In this document: piece by piece, positions 1 to 8,551 of the stretch
Layout: each line of letters starts with the position of its first letter
Position numbering within the stretch: position 1 is the first letter of the stretch
Assembly: GCF_004331285.1 (NCBI RefSeq)
Contig: NZ_SJOH01000012.1
Location: 1 to 64,000, forward strand
Origin: Acinetobacter sp. ANC 3781
GTDB lineage: Bacteria; Pseudomonadota; Gammaproteobacteria; Pseudomonadales; Moraxellaceae
DNA: 64,000 nt
Direction: 5' to 3'
The notes under the pieces: model-generated
Seen by the model: the letters and a program-made list of their open reading frames with translations, nothing else
The model's database searches: none
Told to the model about the DNA's origin: nothing
Translations under genes and position numbers: made by a program

Positions 1-60
1 GGTCGGCTATATTACTCTCTATCTAAAGAAAGTCAACAGGTTTTATTGATTAATTTTCAA
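1..60 (-). promoter_or_regulatory. Strong leftward promoter, stable-RNA (rRNA-like) type
   Basis: Read on the minus strand there is a -35 box TTGACT (36-31), a 16-base spacer and a -10 box TAATAT (14-9), followed by the GC-rich discriminator AGCCGACC at the window edge. An AT-rich stretch that could act as an UP element lies just upstream of the -35. GC-rich discriminators are typical of stringently controlled rRNA and tRNA promoters, so an rRNA operon or other stable RNA probably starts just left of the window. That gene itself is not visible. Confidence 0.6.
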
Positions 61-640
61 CTTCTTCAAGACTTCCAGATTTAAACCCTTTAGGCTAAAT
101 CCTTGTTTCTCAACAAGTTTTAATCAACATCACCGCCGATGGATGTGCATTCTACAGTATTTCAGAGGGGTTGCAACCCCCTTTTTCAAATAATTCAGCA
201 AAAACCTAATGACCGCTTATTTATTCTGCAAAATGACGGGGTTTTCTTATTTTTAGGCTTTAATTCGCAAAATTTTTCAGCTTAAAACCTATAAACAAGT
301 CAAATACAATCCCTACCCTGACCATTTTAAGCACTCCCATTCTCCCTTTTTTATATTTTATGTTCTCGTCAAGCCCTCATAATAGCTCTCCTATCTAAAT
401 ACCAACCAGCAGAATATAAAGACAAAGAAAAGTAGCTAGATTTAAAACGAAATCACTTTCAATTAAATCAACATAAGAAATCATTTTTTTGTTTTCTTAA
501 TTTATATCTTACTCAAACAATTCATTGATTTTTTCAACCAACTCAGCCCTCTATCTTCAACAGGTTTTATATGCCCTATTGGTGGCGATCAAATTGCTTC
601 TAATATTGAACTGCGCTTATTGAAGAGATTACTCAAACCA
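61..640. other. Long AT-rich non-coding stretch
   Basis: No convincing gene is seen here. The stretch contains a short GC-rich palindrome at 167-180 (GGGGTTGCAACCCC) followed by a T-run. Around 500-640 a minus-strand reading gives short, frame-broken stretches that might be a decayed gene. I cannot name it. Confidence 0.5.
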
Positions 641-700
641 TGTTGAATGTTGAATGTTGAATGTTGAATGTTGAATGTTGAATGTTGAATGTTGAATGTT
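641..700. repeat. Tandem heptanucleotide repeat, TGTTGAA x 8.5
   Basis: Eight perfect head-to-tail copies of TGTTGAA plus the first four bases of a ninth. It lies outside any gene, about 20 bases beyond the terminator of the leftward tRNA operon. Perfect 7-bp arrays of this kind usually vary in copy number between strains through replication slippage. Confidence 0.95.
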
Positions 701-719
701 ATTATTAAATTTCAGGCAT

Positions 720-741
720 AAAAAAACCGCATTTAAGCGGA
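720..741 (-). terminator. Rho-independent terminator of the tRNA operon
   Basis: On the minus strand CCGC and GCGG arms with a TTAAAT loop are followed by a run of Ts. It lies about 25 bases beyond the last tRNA, where the leftward transcript should end. Confidence 0.75.
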
Positions 742-766
742 TTATTTATATCATCTTTTAGAAAGA

Positions 767-843
767 TGGTCGGAGCAGTAGGATTCGAACCTACGACCCC
801 CTGGTCCCAAACCAGGTGCGCTACCAAGCTGCGCCATGCTCCG
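767..843 (-). tRNA. tRNA-Pro (TGG), copy 1
   Basis: A 77-base cloverleaf with encoded CCA at 769-767. The anticodon loop on the minus strand is TTTGGGA, giving anticodon TGG. The T-arm GGTTCGAATCC and D-arm are intact. It is the last gene of a four-tRNA leftward operon and is identical in sequence to the copy at 1087-1163. Confidence 0.97.
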
Positions 844-846
844 AAT

Positions 847-923
847 TGGGGTGAATGATGGGGCTCGAACCCACGACAACCGGAATCACAATCCGGGGCT
901 CTACCAACTGAGCTACATCCACC
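847..923 (-). tRNA. tRNA-His (GTG)
   Basis: Minus-strand cloverleaf with anticodon GTG in the loop TTGTGAT. It carries the extra 5' G (G-1) opposite the C discriminator base that marks tRNA-His, and an encoded CCA. The acceptor stem has one G-T wobble. Only three bases separate it from the tRNA-Pro on its left. Confidence 0.97.
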
Positions 924-964
924 GTTACAACATTTTCAGATTCTAAATATCAAGCTACCATAAA

Positions 965-1041
965 TGGTGCGCCTGACAGGATTCGAACCTGTGACCATCC
1001 GCTTAGAAGGCGGATGCTCTATCCTACTGAGCTACAGGCGC
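965..1041 (-). tRNA. tRNA-Arg (TCT)
   Basis: Minus-strand cloverleaf with a GCGCCTG acceptor arm, anticodon TCT in the loop CTTCTAA, T-arm GGTTCGAATCC and encoded CCA. It reads rare AGA/AGG arginine codons. It is the second gene of the tRNA operon. Confidence 0.97.
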
Positions 1042-1086
1042 ATGACCTATGATATCAAATACCATGAAACCTTTGCCTTGAAGAAT

Positions 1087-1163
1087 TGGTCGGAGCAGTA
1101 GGATTCGAACCTACGACCCCCTGGTCCCAAACCAGGTGCGCTACCAAGCTGCGCCATGCTCCG
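1087..1163 (-). tRNA. tRNA-Pro (TGG), copy 2
   Basis: First gene of the leftward operon. It is base-for-base the same as the tRNA-Pro at 767-843, with anticodon TGG and encoded CCA. Two identical 77-bp copies in direct orientation bracket tRNA-His and tRNA-Arg. Confidence 0.97.
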
Positions 1164-1199
1164 ATTCATCTTAGCTTCATACTGCACTTCATGCGGTAC

Positions 1200-1260
1200 G
1201 GTGTGCATTCTAGGCGTGACGTTGAATAACGTCAACACCTATATTCAAAAAAAATTAAAA
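1200..1260 (-). promoter_or_regulatory. Promoter of the tRNA operon
   Basis: On the minus strand TTGACG (1235-1230), a 17-base spacer and TAGAAT (1212-1207) make a near-consensus sigma-70 promoter. A GC-rich discriminator (GCACACC) follows the -10 and an A/T-rich stretch lies upstream, as expected for a tRNA promoter. The first tRNA begins about 40 bases further on. Confidence 0.75.
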
Positions 1261-1313
1261 AACAGCTTCAAATGTATATTTATCAAGCATTTTAGCCATT
1301 TTATATACAATTA

Positions 1314-2381
1314 TCAGCGTTTTAAATTCGCACTGAAGTTCAACATACGATCAAGAGGTAATTTTGCCCGTTCCGCAAGCGCTGGATCGACCTGTATTTC
1401 TTGATCACCCTTTTGTAAAACCGCTAAAATTCCATCCAACTCATTCATGGCCATCCATGGACAATGCGCACAAGAGCGACACGTTGCACCCTCACCCGCT
1501 GTCGGGGCTTCAATCAGAATCTTATTTGGCACTGCTTGTTGCATTTTATAAAAGATGCCGCGATCCGTCGCTACAATCAAACGTTCATTTGGTAGCGTTT
1601 GTGCCGCTTTAATCAGTTGCGAGGTACTTCCTACCGCATCTGCAATATCCACAACAGATTCTGGTGATTCTGGATGTACCAAAACAGCCGCATCTGGATA
1701 CAATGCTTTCATGTTGGCAATACCACGTGCACGAAATTCTTCATGTACAATGCAAGCACCATCCCAAAGCAACATCTCTGCACCAGTTTTTTTCTGGATA
1801 TAACGACCAAGATGCTGATCCGGTGCCCAAATAATCTTTTCACCCAGACTATCTAGATGTTCAATAATTTCAACTGCACAACTTGATGTCACCACCCAAT
1901 CAGCTCTCGCTTTGACTGCCGCAGAAGTATTGGCATACACCACAACGGTATGATCAGGATGTGCATCACAGAACGCAGTAAACTCATCGACAGGACAACC
2001 CAAATCTAAAGAACAAGTCGCTTCTAAGGTTGGCATCAACACTGTTTTTTCAGGAGAAAGAATTTTCGCTGTTTCGCCCATAAATTTCACACCCGCCACA
2101 ACCAGGGTTGAAGCTGGATGGTCACGACCAAAACGGGCCATTTCTAATGAGTCTGAAACACAACCGCCTGAGAGCTCCGCAATCTCTTGAACTTCGGGAT
2201 CGCAATAATAATGAGCCACAAGGACAGCATCGCGTTTTTTGAGTTCTGCTAGAATTTGCGCAAACTTTTCCTGTTTGACCTCATCACTCAAATGAATATC
2301 TTTAGGTTCACCTAAACGATCTAAATGCGCCTGCACAATCGATTTAGCCTCATTGGCAATTAAATTGGTCGCATTACTCAT
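1314..2381 (-). CDS. nadA: Quinolinate synthase NadA
   Basis: Condenses iminoaspartate with dihydroxyacetone phosphate to quinolinate, the first ring-forming step of de novo NAD synthesis in the cytosol. The 355-residue protein matches the family length (347 in E. coli). Visible signature parts are [10 protein letters not shown] near the N terminus, SSCAVEII in the middle and the cysteine cluster CRSCAHCPW near the C terminus; these supply the three ligands of the oxygen-sensitive [4Fe-4S] cluster. I chose the ATG at 2381 because the upstream in-frame ATG adds 17 unconserved residues, and a purine-rich AGAGAAG sits before 2381. It is a single gene, with a terminator separating it from argJ. 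NadB is not in the window. Confidence 0.96.
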   Translation of the reverse strand: MSNATNLIANEAKSIVQAHLDRLGEPKDIHLSDEVKQEKFAQILAELKKRDAVLVAHYYCDPEVQEIAELSGGCVSDSLEMARFGRDHPASTLVVAGVKFMGETAKILSPEKTVLMPTLEATCSLDLGCPVDEFTAFCDAHPDHTVVVYANTSAAVKARADWVVTSSCAVEIIEHLDSLGEKIIWAPDQHLGRYIQKKTGAEMLLWDGACIVHEEFRARGIANMKALYPDAAVLVHPESPESVVDIADAVGSTSQLIKAAQTLPNERLIVATDRGIFYKMQQAVPNKILIEAPTAGEGATCRSCAHCPWMAMNELDGILAVLQKGDQEIQVDPALAERAKLPLDRMLNFSANLKR

Positions 2382-2490
2382 AAACGTCTTCTCTATCCTT
2401 AGTGCTTGTAAAACTACAAGCCGTACACTCAATTCACTGATCAGAATGGCATCATGCTTTTTTGACCAGTCATTAAAAACTTTCCATTAT

Positions 2491-2517
2491 AAAAAAGCCT
2501 CACTACGGAGGCTTTTT
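2491..2517. terminator. Bidirectional-looking terminator upstream of nadA, downstream end of argJ
   Basis: AAAAAAGCCTC and GAGGCTTTTT arms with a short ACTACG loop. In the leftward direction it ends argJ transcription, 14 bases beyond the argJ stop. Confidence 0.8.
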
Positions 2518-2530
2518 CATTCAACTTAAC

Positions 2531-3751
2531 TTAAGAACGGTAATCTGCATTAATCTTGACATAGTCATAAGACAGATCACAGGTATAAACCGTGTCTTTG
2601 GCTTCGCCGCGCCCAAGATCTACGCGAATCGTCATTTCAGCTTGAGACATAACGCGCGCGCCAGCTTCCTCCGTATAGTCTGCTGCCGCGCCACCATCTT
2701 TGCAGATTTGTACATCATCTAACCAAACCTGGATTTTTTCAACATCTAAATTTCTTATCCCTGCATAACCGATGGCTGCAAGGATACGCCCCCAGTTTGG
2801 ATCGGATGCAAAAATTGCAGTTTTAACCAGTGGTGAATGGGCAATGCTATAAGCAATATCGCAACATTCTTGGATATCTGCACCACCTTCTACTGCAACT
2901 GTAATAAATTTGGTTGCACCCTCACCATCGCGAACAATCAGCTGTGCCAAACGCTTCATCACGCGGGTTAAAACCTCTAAAACCGCAACATAACGTGCAT
3001 CATCAGTCGATGTAATTTCTGCACCGCCTGCTTGACCGGTCGCCACAAAAATACATGAGTCATTGGTTGAGGTGTCACCATCCACCGTAATACGGTTAAA
3101 TGAAACGTCAACTGTGGTTTTTAACAGCTGCTGTACCAATTCACGGCTGATCGGTGCATCTGTAGCGACATAGCTCAGCATGGTCGCCATATTTGGACGA
3201 ATCATGCCTGCACCTTTAGAAATACCGGTCATAGTGTACAGCACACCATCCAGTTCAAACTGTTCAGATGCCCCTTTTGGCAAAGTGTCTGTGGTCATAA
3301 TGCCCGTTGCTGCATCCAACCACGCATCTTCTTTCAAGGTATTTAATGCAGGTTGCAAACCATTCATCAAACGCTCAATAGGCAACTGTTCGCCAATCAC
3401 ACCGGTTGAAAAGGGTAAAATTTCATTCGCAGAAACACCGGCAAGTTGTGCCAATTTCGCACAGGTCGCTTCAGCGTTCGCCATGCCAGTTTTACCGGTA
3501 CCCGCATTGGCATTGCCGGTATTAATCACTAAATAGCGTGGATTACTGACTTGAAGATGTGCTTTGCAAATATGTACAGGTGCTGCACAGAATGCATTTT
3601 GAGTAAATACGCCGGCTGCATTGGAACCTTCAGCAAATTCAAAAATGACCAGGTCGCGTCGGTTCGGATAGCGCACATATGCTTCAGCTGAACCAATTTT
3701 TACACCTTTAACCACATGCATCTGTGGCATTGTTACGTCGCCGACTGCCAT
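2531..3751 (-). CDS. argJ: Bifunctional glutamate N-acetyltransferase / N-acetylglutamate synthase ArgJ
   Basis: Moves the acetyl group from N-acetylornithine to glutamate in the arginine pathway. Bifunctional forms also acetylate glutamate from acetyl-CoA. The 406-residue length is that of the full family. The self-cleavage site that makes the alpha and beta chains is clear: [15 protein letters not shown] near residues 190-205, where the threonine of ATML becomes the catalytic nucleophile. The C-terminal region has the conserved [15 protein letters not shown] motif. It is flanked by its own terminator and transcribed leftward. It cannot be told from sequence whether the acetyl-CoA activity is retained. 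Confidence 0.96.
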   Translation of the reverse strand: MAVGDVTMPQMHVVKGVKIGSAEAYVRYPNRRDLVIFEFAEGSNAAGVFTQNAFCAAPVHICKAHLQVSNPRYLVINTGNANAGTGKTGMANAEATCAKLAQLAGVSANEILPFSTGVIGEQLPIERLMNGLQPALNTLKEDAWLDAATGIMTTDTLPKGASEQFELDGVLYTMTGISKGAGMIRPNMATMLSYVATDAPISRELVQQLLKTTVDVSFNRITVDGDTSTNDSCIFVATGQAGGAEITSTDDARYVAVLEVLTRVMKRLAQLIVRDGEGATKFITVAVEGGADIQECCDIAYSIAHSPLVKTAIFASDPNWGRILAAIGYAGIRNLDVEKIQVWLDDVQICKDGGAAADYTEEAGARVMSQAEMTIRVDLGRGEAKDTVYTCDLSYDYVKINADYRS

Positions 3752-3866
3752 TTTTAAACTTCCAAATAAGTTCGTGATAAAAAGACAGCTTAGTAGAAAT
3801 TAACTAAAAAATCGAGCAGAACACTTGGTTTGATTTATTTTTTATTTAATTGATATTTTCAGGCAT

Positions 3867-3892
3867 AAAAAACCAGTCCGCAGACTGGTTTA
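3867..3892 (-). terminator. Terminator of the secreted 119-residue protein
   Basis: AACCAGTC / GACTGGTT stem with a short loop followed by a T-run on the minus strand. It lies about 15 bases beyond the stop of the gene on its right. Confidence 0.8.
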
Positions 3893-3907
3893 AATTACAG
3901 CATTGGT

Positions 3908-4267
3908 TTAATTAGAGGCTAACTGGCTAGCTTCCGACAATAATGCCTGTTTGGCTTTTTCTTGACTTGCACTTGATAAAGCTGGATTTGAAGCCACAAT
4001 ACGATTCACATTGGCAGCATTGGCAGCTGTCACCGCTGCAGTTTTCAATACAACCGGGCGTTGATTCGGATTAGCAAAAGTATAACGAATACCAGTGCGT
4101 GGGCTGGCAACTGTAATGTTACCGTCTTGAGCAACGGCAGGAGCTGTAGTTGCACCACGAGCAGCTTGAACTTTATCTATGGTTGTTGTTTGGGCTGCAT
4201 TATTTGCAAAAGTTAAAGTAGGAAGAGCTAAAGCTGCAATCATCAATGGTTGTAATACTTTTTTCAT
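3908..4267 (-). CDS. Small secreted protein of unknown function
   Basis: A 119-residue protein that I do not recognise as a named family. It starts with a clear Sec signal peptide (MKKVLQPLMIAALALPTLTFA, cut most likely after TFA at about residue 21). The mature part is rich in Ala, Thr, Asn and Gln and has no cysteines, so it is probably periplasmic. The C-terminal third looks helical and ends in SEASQLASN. It is transcribed leftward between secA and argJ with its own terminator. The start ATG at 4267 is preceded by GGAAAGGAC, a good ribosome site. No enzyme motif is visible. Confidence 0.8.
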   Translation of the reverse strand: MKKVLQPLMIAALALPTLTFANNAAQTTTIDKVQAARGATTAPAVAQDGNITVASPRTGIRYTFANPNQRPVVLKTAAVTAANAANVNRIVASNPALSSASQEKAKQALLSEASQLASN

Positions 4268-4378
4268 TGTCCTTTCCGCTTTTCAGTGTTCGATATGCAA
4301 CTAAATAACACTTAATTTAGTTCTCTGCAAACGTATTCACCTTTTAAAAAACTAAATACTCTATTTAAAAGGAATTAA

Positions 4379-4432
4379 AAAAGCCACTTTAAATACCCAT
4401 CTTCACAAATAAGAGGAATTTTCAAAGTGGCT
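4379..4432 (-). terminator. Possible terminator of secA with a long loop
   Basis: Perfect GCCACTTT / AAAGTGGC arms about 35 bases apart. On the minus strand the distal arm is followed by a T-run. The long loop makes this less typical than the other terminators here. Confidence 0.5.
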
Positions 4433-4449
4433 TGGCAGTCTGGGTAAAA

Positions 4450-7170
4450 TTAAATTTTACCGTGGCATTGTTTATATTTTAAACCTGAACCACATGGACA
4501 AGGAGCATTACGATTCGCAGGTGGAATAATATTTTGCTCATCGACCGGGGTATATTGTGAATCGCTATCTTCAGTCAGATCACCCGTTAGACCATCTACT
4601 TCCGCATGAGAAAGATTCAGCTGCATCGCTTCAGCTTGAGCCTGTTTCTGTGCTTCCATTTCAGCTAACTCTTCAGCTGTAGGTACATGAACGCGTGAAA
4701 GATCAGTAATTACATCCGACTTAATCACCGCCAGCATATTTACGAATAAGTTAAATGCTTCTTTCTTATACTCTTGCTCTGGATTCTTTTGTGCATAACC
4801 ACGCAAGTGAATGCCTTGACGCAAGTAATCCATCGCTGCCAAATGCTCTTTCCAATGACGATCCAAAGCACTGAGCATAAAGTGACGCTCTAACATTGCT
4901 GCAGACTCATCACCCATTTGTTCACGGCGATCACGGTAACGATTCACGATTTCATCAGAAATACGCTCAACCAAAGCTTCTTCATCCAAACGGCGATCTT
5001 GTTCCAGCCATTGATTAACCGGTAAATTAATACCCAAATCATCACTTAATGCGCGCTCTAAACCATCAATATCCCATTGATCATGAATGGATTCAGGTGG
5101 AATATAATTTGCAATCACACCTTTAATCACTTCATGATGCATTTCTTCGATGTATTCTTGCAAGGTACTTTCAGTCAGAACTTCATCACGCTGAGAATAA
5201 ATGATCTTACGTTGTTCGTTATTAACGTCATCATATTTCAACAAGTTCTTACGAATATCGAAGTTACGAGCTTCTACTTTACGTTGTGCATTTTCGATCG
5301 AACGTGACACCATTTTGTGTTCAATGGCTTCATCTTCTTGCAAGCCCATCGCACGCATCATGCCGACAACACGGTCACCCGCAAAAATCCGCATCAAATC
5401 ATCTTCAAGCGACAAGTAGAAACGTGAAACACCCGGGTCACCTTGACGACCGGCACGACCACGCAACTGGTTGTCGATACGACGCGATTCGTGACGTTCT
5501 GAACCAATAATATGCAAGCCTCCAGAACTTAAGACCATTTCATGGTTTTGTTCCCATTCGGCTTTTAAACGTGCTTCATCTTCAGCGGTATGGTTTTCAA
5601 TTTTCGCAAGTTTGGCTTTCCAGTTACCACCGAGCAAAATATCGGTACCTCGGCCGGCCATATTGGTGGCAATAGTCACCGCATTTGGTGAACCGGCTTG
5701 CGCAATAATGTCCGCTTCGCGTTCATGTTGTTTGGCATTCAAGACTTCATGGGCAATACCGGCTTCTTTCAATTTATCAGAAAGAATTTCTGAAGCTTCA
5801 ATGGTTGCTGTACCAATCAGGATAGGTGCAACGCCTGCTTCATGAATATTTTGAATTTCCTGAATAATTGCGTTGTATTTACCATTACGGTTTAAATAAA
5901 TTAAATCATTTTGATCATTACGAATCATTGGACGGTGGGTTGGAATCAGCACCACATCTAGACCATAAATTTCTTTCATTTCCGCCGCTTCAGTATCAGC
6001 AGTACCGGTCATACCTGAAAGTTTTTTGTATAAACGGAAATAGTTCTGGAAAGTGGTTGTTGCAAGGGTTTGGTTTTCCGGTTGAATTTCCAGACCTTCT
6101 TTTGCTTCAACTGCCTGATGCAAACCTTCTGACCAGCGACGACCCGGCATGGTACGACCGGTATTTTCATCCACAATAATCACTTCACCATCATTGATGA
6201 TGTACTGAACGTTACGTTGATAAAGATAATGCGCACGAATGGCAGCTGAAACATGATGAACCAAGTTCAAGTTAGCCGATGAATACAAGCTCTCGCCTTC
6301 TGCAAGCAAGCCCATACGAATCAGTTCATCTTCTACTGTTTCATAACCAATTTCTGTCATTTCGACAGAGCGTTGTTTTTCATCAATCCAGAAGTGCCCA
6401 CCATCGGCTACTTTTTCTTCTTTTTGCGGGGTCAGTTTCGGTGGAATGCTATTGATTGCAGCATACAATTGTGAAGAGTCATCGCTTTGACCAGAAATGA
6501 TCAATGGTGTACGTGCTTCATCGATCAAGATCGAATCGACCTCATCGATAATGGCATAAGTTAAACCACGCTGTTTTTTCTCAGCCAGTGAGAACACCAT
6601 GTTGTCACGAAGATAGTCAAAACCGAATTCGTTGTTGGTACCGTACGTAATATCCGCACGATAAGCTTCTGCTTTTTCGGTCGGATTTTGCATTGAATAA
6701 ATAATACCAATGCTTAAACCCAAAAATTCAAATAATGGACGGTTTAATTCGGCATCACGTTGTGCCAAATAATCGTTCACGGTGATGACATGCACACCCT
6801 GTCCACTAATGGCATTGAGATAACATGCCAAGGTACCCATCAAGGTTTTACCTTCACCAGTACGCATTTCTGCAATTTTACCTTCGTGAAGTGTAATACC
6901 ACCAATCAGCTGTACATCGTAATGACGCATCCCCATAATTCGTTTTGCCGCTTCACGACAAACTGCAAATGCTTCAGGCAATAATTTATCCAGGCTGTCG
7001 CCCTTGTTATATCGTTGTTTGAATTCTTCAGTTTTTGCAGATAAGTCTGCATCGCTTAGTGCAGATATCGTCGGCTCGAGCGCATTAATCTTATCTACGA
7101 TTTTACGCATGCGTTTGAGTTCGCGCTCATTTTTGGTACCGAAGATGCCTCCGATCAGACTTGCCAACAT
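4450..7170 (-). CDS. secA: Preprotein translocase ATPase SecA
   Basis: Motor ATPase that drives secretory proteins through SecYEG at the inner membrane. At 906 residues it is essentially full length (901 in E. coli). Visible parts: Walker A in RTGEGKTL near residue 105, the [12 protein letters not shown]alker B segment around 210, helicase motifs such as [14 protein letters not shown] and [11 protein letters not shown] around 500-590, and the C-terminal zinc-binding SEC-C motif [14 protein letters not shown] that contacts SecB. The start ATG has AGAGAG upstream. The gene is alone in its transcription unit. An unusual nested inverted repeat and a short possible leader ORF lie in front of it (see findings). 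No secM homologue is recognisable. Confidence 0.98.
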   Translation of the reverse strand: MLASLIGGIFGTKNERELKRMRKIVDKINALEPTISALSDADLSAKTEEFKQRYNKGDSLDKLLPEAFAVCREAAKRIMGMRHYDVQLIGGITLHEGKIAEMRTGEGKTLMGTLACYLNAISGQGVHVITVNDYLAQRDAELNRPLFEFLGLSIGIIYSMQNPTEKAEAYRADITYGTNNEFGFDYLRDNMVFSLAEKKQRGLTYAIIDEVDSILIDEARTPLIISGQSDDSSQLYAAINSIPPKLTPQKEEKVADGGHFWIDEKQRSVEMTEIGYETVEDELIRMGLLAEGESLYSSANLNLVHHVSAAIRAHYLYQRNVQYIINDGEVIIVDENTGRTMPGRRWSEGLHQAVEAKEGLEIQPENQTLATTTFQNYFRLYKKLSGMTGTADTEAAEMKEIYGLDVVLIPTHRPMIRNDQNDLIYLNRNGKYNAIIQEIQNIHEAGVAPILIGTATIEASEILSDKLKEAGIAHEVLNAKQHEREADIIAQAGSPNAVTIATNMAGRGTDILLGGNWKAKLAKIENHTAEDEARLKAEWEQNHEMVLSSGGLHIIGSERHESRRIDNQLRGRAGRQGDPGVSRFYLSLEDDLMRIFAGDRVVGMMRAMGLQEDEAIEHKMVSRSIENAQRKVEARNFDIRKNLLKYDDVNNEQRKIIYSQRDEVLTESTLQEYIEEMHHEVIKGVIANYIPPESIHDQWDIDGLERALSDDLGINLPVNQWLEQDRRLDEEALVERISDEIVNRYRDRREQMGDESAAMLERHFMLSALDRHWKEHLAAMDYLRQGIHLRGYAQKNPEQEYKKEAFNLFVNMLAVIKSDVITDLSRVHVPTAEELAEMEAQKQAQAEAMQLNLSHAEVDGLTGDLTEDSDSQYTPVDEQNIIPPANRNAPCPCGSGLKYKQCHGKI

Positions 7171-7509
7171 GAATAGACTCTCTAAATCTTGCTTGTCGAA
7201 TGAATAAATTTTTTCTCAGTCGTTATTATGGTGCTAGAAATTTGAAGTACAAGGGTTTTGCACAAAACCGATAAAAAAATTCTGATCATTCGTTCTAGCA
7301 CATGACCGCTAAGGAAAATTAATGTAACAAATTTTAAACAGCCAATATAGTCATAAAATCCGTCATTTATCCAGATTTTACAAATCAAACCACTCACGTA
7401 TATTCCATTTACTCATAAAGAAATACAAAAACGCTATTTTCCTTGGAAAAAAAATTGCGCCATATTAGATCTCATCAAAGTTTATAACAAAGAATATGAG
7501 GCGACAAAA
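7171..7509. promoter_or_regulatory. Divergent intergenic region secA / peroxiredoxin with nested inverted repeat
   Basis: A perfect 9-bp inverted repeat, GTGCTAGAA (7231-7239) and TTCTAGCAC (7293-7301), encloses a 7-bp hairpin GGTTTTG-CA-CAAAACC (7254-7269). A weak leftward promoter can be read as TTGTAC (7252-7247) and CATAAT (7230-7225) with a 16-base spacer, overlapping the repeat. The remainder is AT-rich. A GTG-started 71-codon ORF runs leftward from 7397 to 7182 but is not convincingly a gene. Confidence 0.5.
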
Positions 7510-8145
7510 ATGACATTACGTTTAGGCGACACTGCACCGAATTTCCAGCAGGACTCAAGTGAAGGCACAATTAATTTCTACGATTATCTGGGAGATAGTT
7601 GGGGAATTTTATTTTCCCATCCTGCGGACTACACTCCAGTATGTACAACTGAACTTGGCTATACCGCAAAGCTGAAAGATGAGTTTAGCAAACGCGGTGT
7701 AAAAGCGATTGCCCTATCAGTTGATGATGTCGAATCACATAAAGGTTGGATTAACGACATTAATGAAACTCAAAATACGACGGTCAATTTCCCGATCATT
7801 GCCGATAAAGATCGTAAAGTCTCTACGCTTTATGATTTCATTCACCCCAATGCCAGTGAAACCTTAACCGTTCGTTCTTTGGTCATTATTGATCCAAACA
7901 AAAAGGTACGTTTAATTATTACTTATCCTGCTTCTACAGGCCGTAATTTCAATGAAATTTTACGTGTCGTAGACTCGTTACAACTGACGGACAAGCATAA
8001 AGTTGCTACGCCTGCCAACTGGCAACAAGGTGAAGATGTGGTGATTGTGCCCTCTCTTCAAGATGAAGACGAAATCAAACAGCGTTTCCCTAAAGGATAT
8101 ACAGCGGTTAAACCTTATTTGCGATTAACGCCACATCCTGAGTGA
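7510..8145 (+). CDS. 1-Cys peroxiredoxin (Prx6 family)
   Basis: Thiol peroxidase that reduces hydrogen peroxide and organic hydroperoxides in the cytosol. The 211-residue protein has the AhpC/TSA thioredoxin fold and the Prx6-type active site HPADYTPVCTTELG with the peroxidatic cysteine at residue 45. It is the only cysteine in the protein, so this is a 1-Cys enzyme needing an outside reductant. The C-terminal extension (TPANWQQGEDVVIVP onward) is the usual Prx6 dimerisation arm. It is close in type to LsfA of Pseudomonas. The ribosome site GAGGCGAC precedes the ATG. It stands alone, divergent from secA. An OxyR site was not identifiable by eye. Confidence 0.93.
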   Translation: MTLRLGDTAPNFQQDSSEGTINFYDYLGDSWGILFSHPADYTPVCTTELGYTAKLKDEFSKRGVKAIALSVDDVESHKGWINDINETQNTTVNFPIIADKDRKVSTLYDFIHPNASETLTVRSLVIIDPNKKVRLIITYPASTGRNFNEILRVVDSLQLTDKHKVATPANWQQGEDVVIVPSLQDEDEIKQRFPKGYTAVKPYLRLTPHPE

Positions 8146-8154
8146 GGATCAGCG

Positions 8155-8213
8155 GAGCACTGCTCTGCCCTGAGGAATATCTTCCGCAAGAAGACAAAAA
8201 GCTATGCTTCGAG
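8155..8213 (+). repeat. Imperfect direct repeat, left copy
   Basis: About 59 bp, partner of 8276-8334. The shared core runs from CCCTGAGGAATAT to GCTATGCTTCGAG with roughly four bases in five the same. Both copies lie in the gap between the peroxiredoxin gene and its terminator. No gene is seen in this stretch. Confidence 0.8.
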
Positions 8214-8275
8214 TTAAAACTAAAGCACTATTTTATTTTGTCTCAAGACAAACGAAGTGCGTAGTTTCAGAATTA

Positions 8276-8334
8276 GAGCACGGTTCCACCCTGAGGAATA
8301 TATTCTGCAAAAAGATTAGAAGCTATGCTTCGAG
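8276..8334 (+). repeat. Imperfect direct repeat, right copy
   Basis: Second copy of the element at 8155-8213, in the same orientation and offset by 121 bp. Between the copies is an unrelated AT-rich segment. The rest of the gap (8335-8435) shows no gene. Confidence 0.8.
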
Positions 8335-8435
8335 TGCGAGGAAATCATCGAGCGATACTTGCTTCAAACCTCAGATGAACCACAATGCTGCTTAATCAGG
8401 ACTAGAATAACGAACCAGATCCTGATCCTGCAAAC

Positions 8436-8460
8436 GCCTGTCTTATGACAGGCTTTTTTT
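8436..8460 (+). terminator. Rho-independent terminator
   Basis: GCCTGTC-TTAT-GACAGGC stem-loop followed by seven Ts, reading rightward. It is the first terminator after the peroxiredoxin gene, so that transcript would carry a 3' tail of almost 300 bases that includes the direct repeats. Confidence 0.85.
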
Positions 8461-8551
8461 ATTCCGCTAAAGAGTTGGATTACAAAATCAAGTTGGTGTT
8501 TATTTCACAGGCGGTTTATAAATACGCCTAATCATCTTAAGAATAAATATT

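Noticed and set aside
167..185. Plus-strand terminator GGGGTTGCAACCCC
   Set aside because: No rightward gene precedes it in the window, and as a self-complementary palindrome its hairpin loop is tight; left unassigned.
500..640. Remnant of a gene on the minus strand
   Set aside because: Short open stretches exist, but stops break all frames and no family is recognisable.
641..700. CRISPR-like array
   Set aside because: The units are 7 bp and contiguous, without spacers.
1047..1238. Minus-strand ORF of 63 codons
   Set aside because: It runs across the tRNA-Pro gene and its promoter.
8204..8395. Plus-strand ORF of 63 codons after the peroxiredoxin gene
   Set aside because: It consists of the direct repeats and has no ribosome site or protein-like composition.
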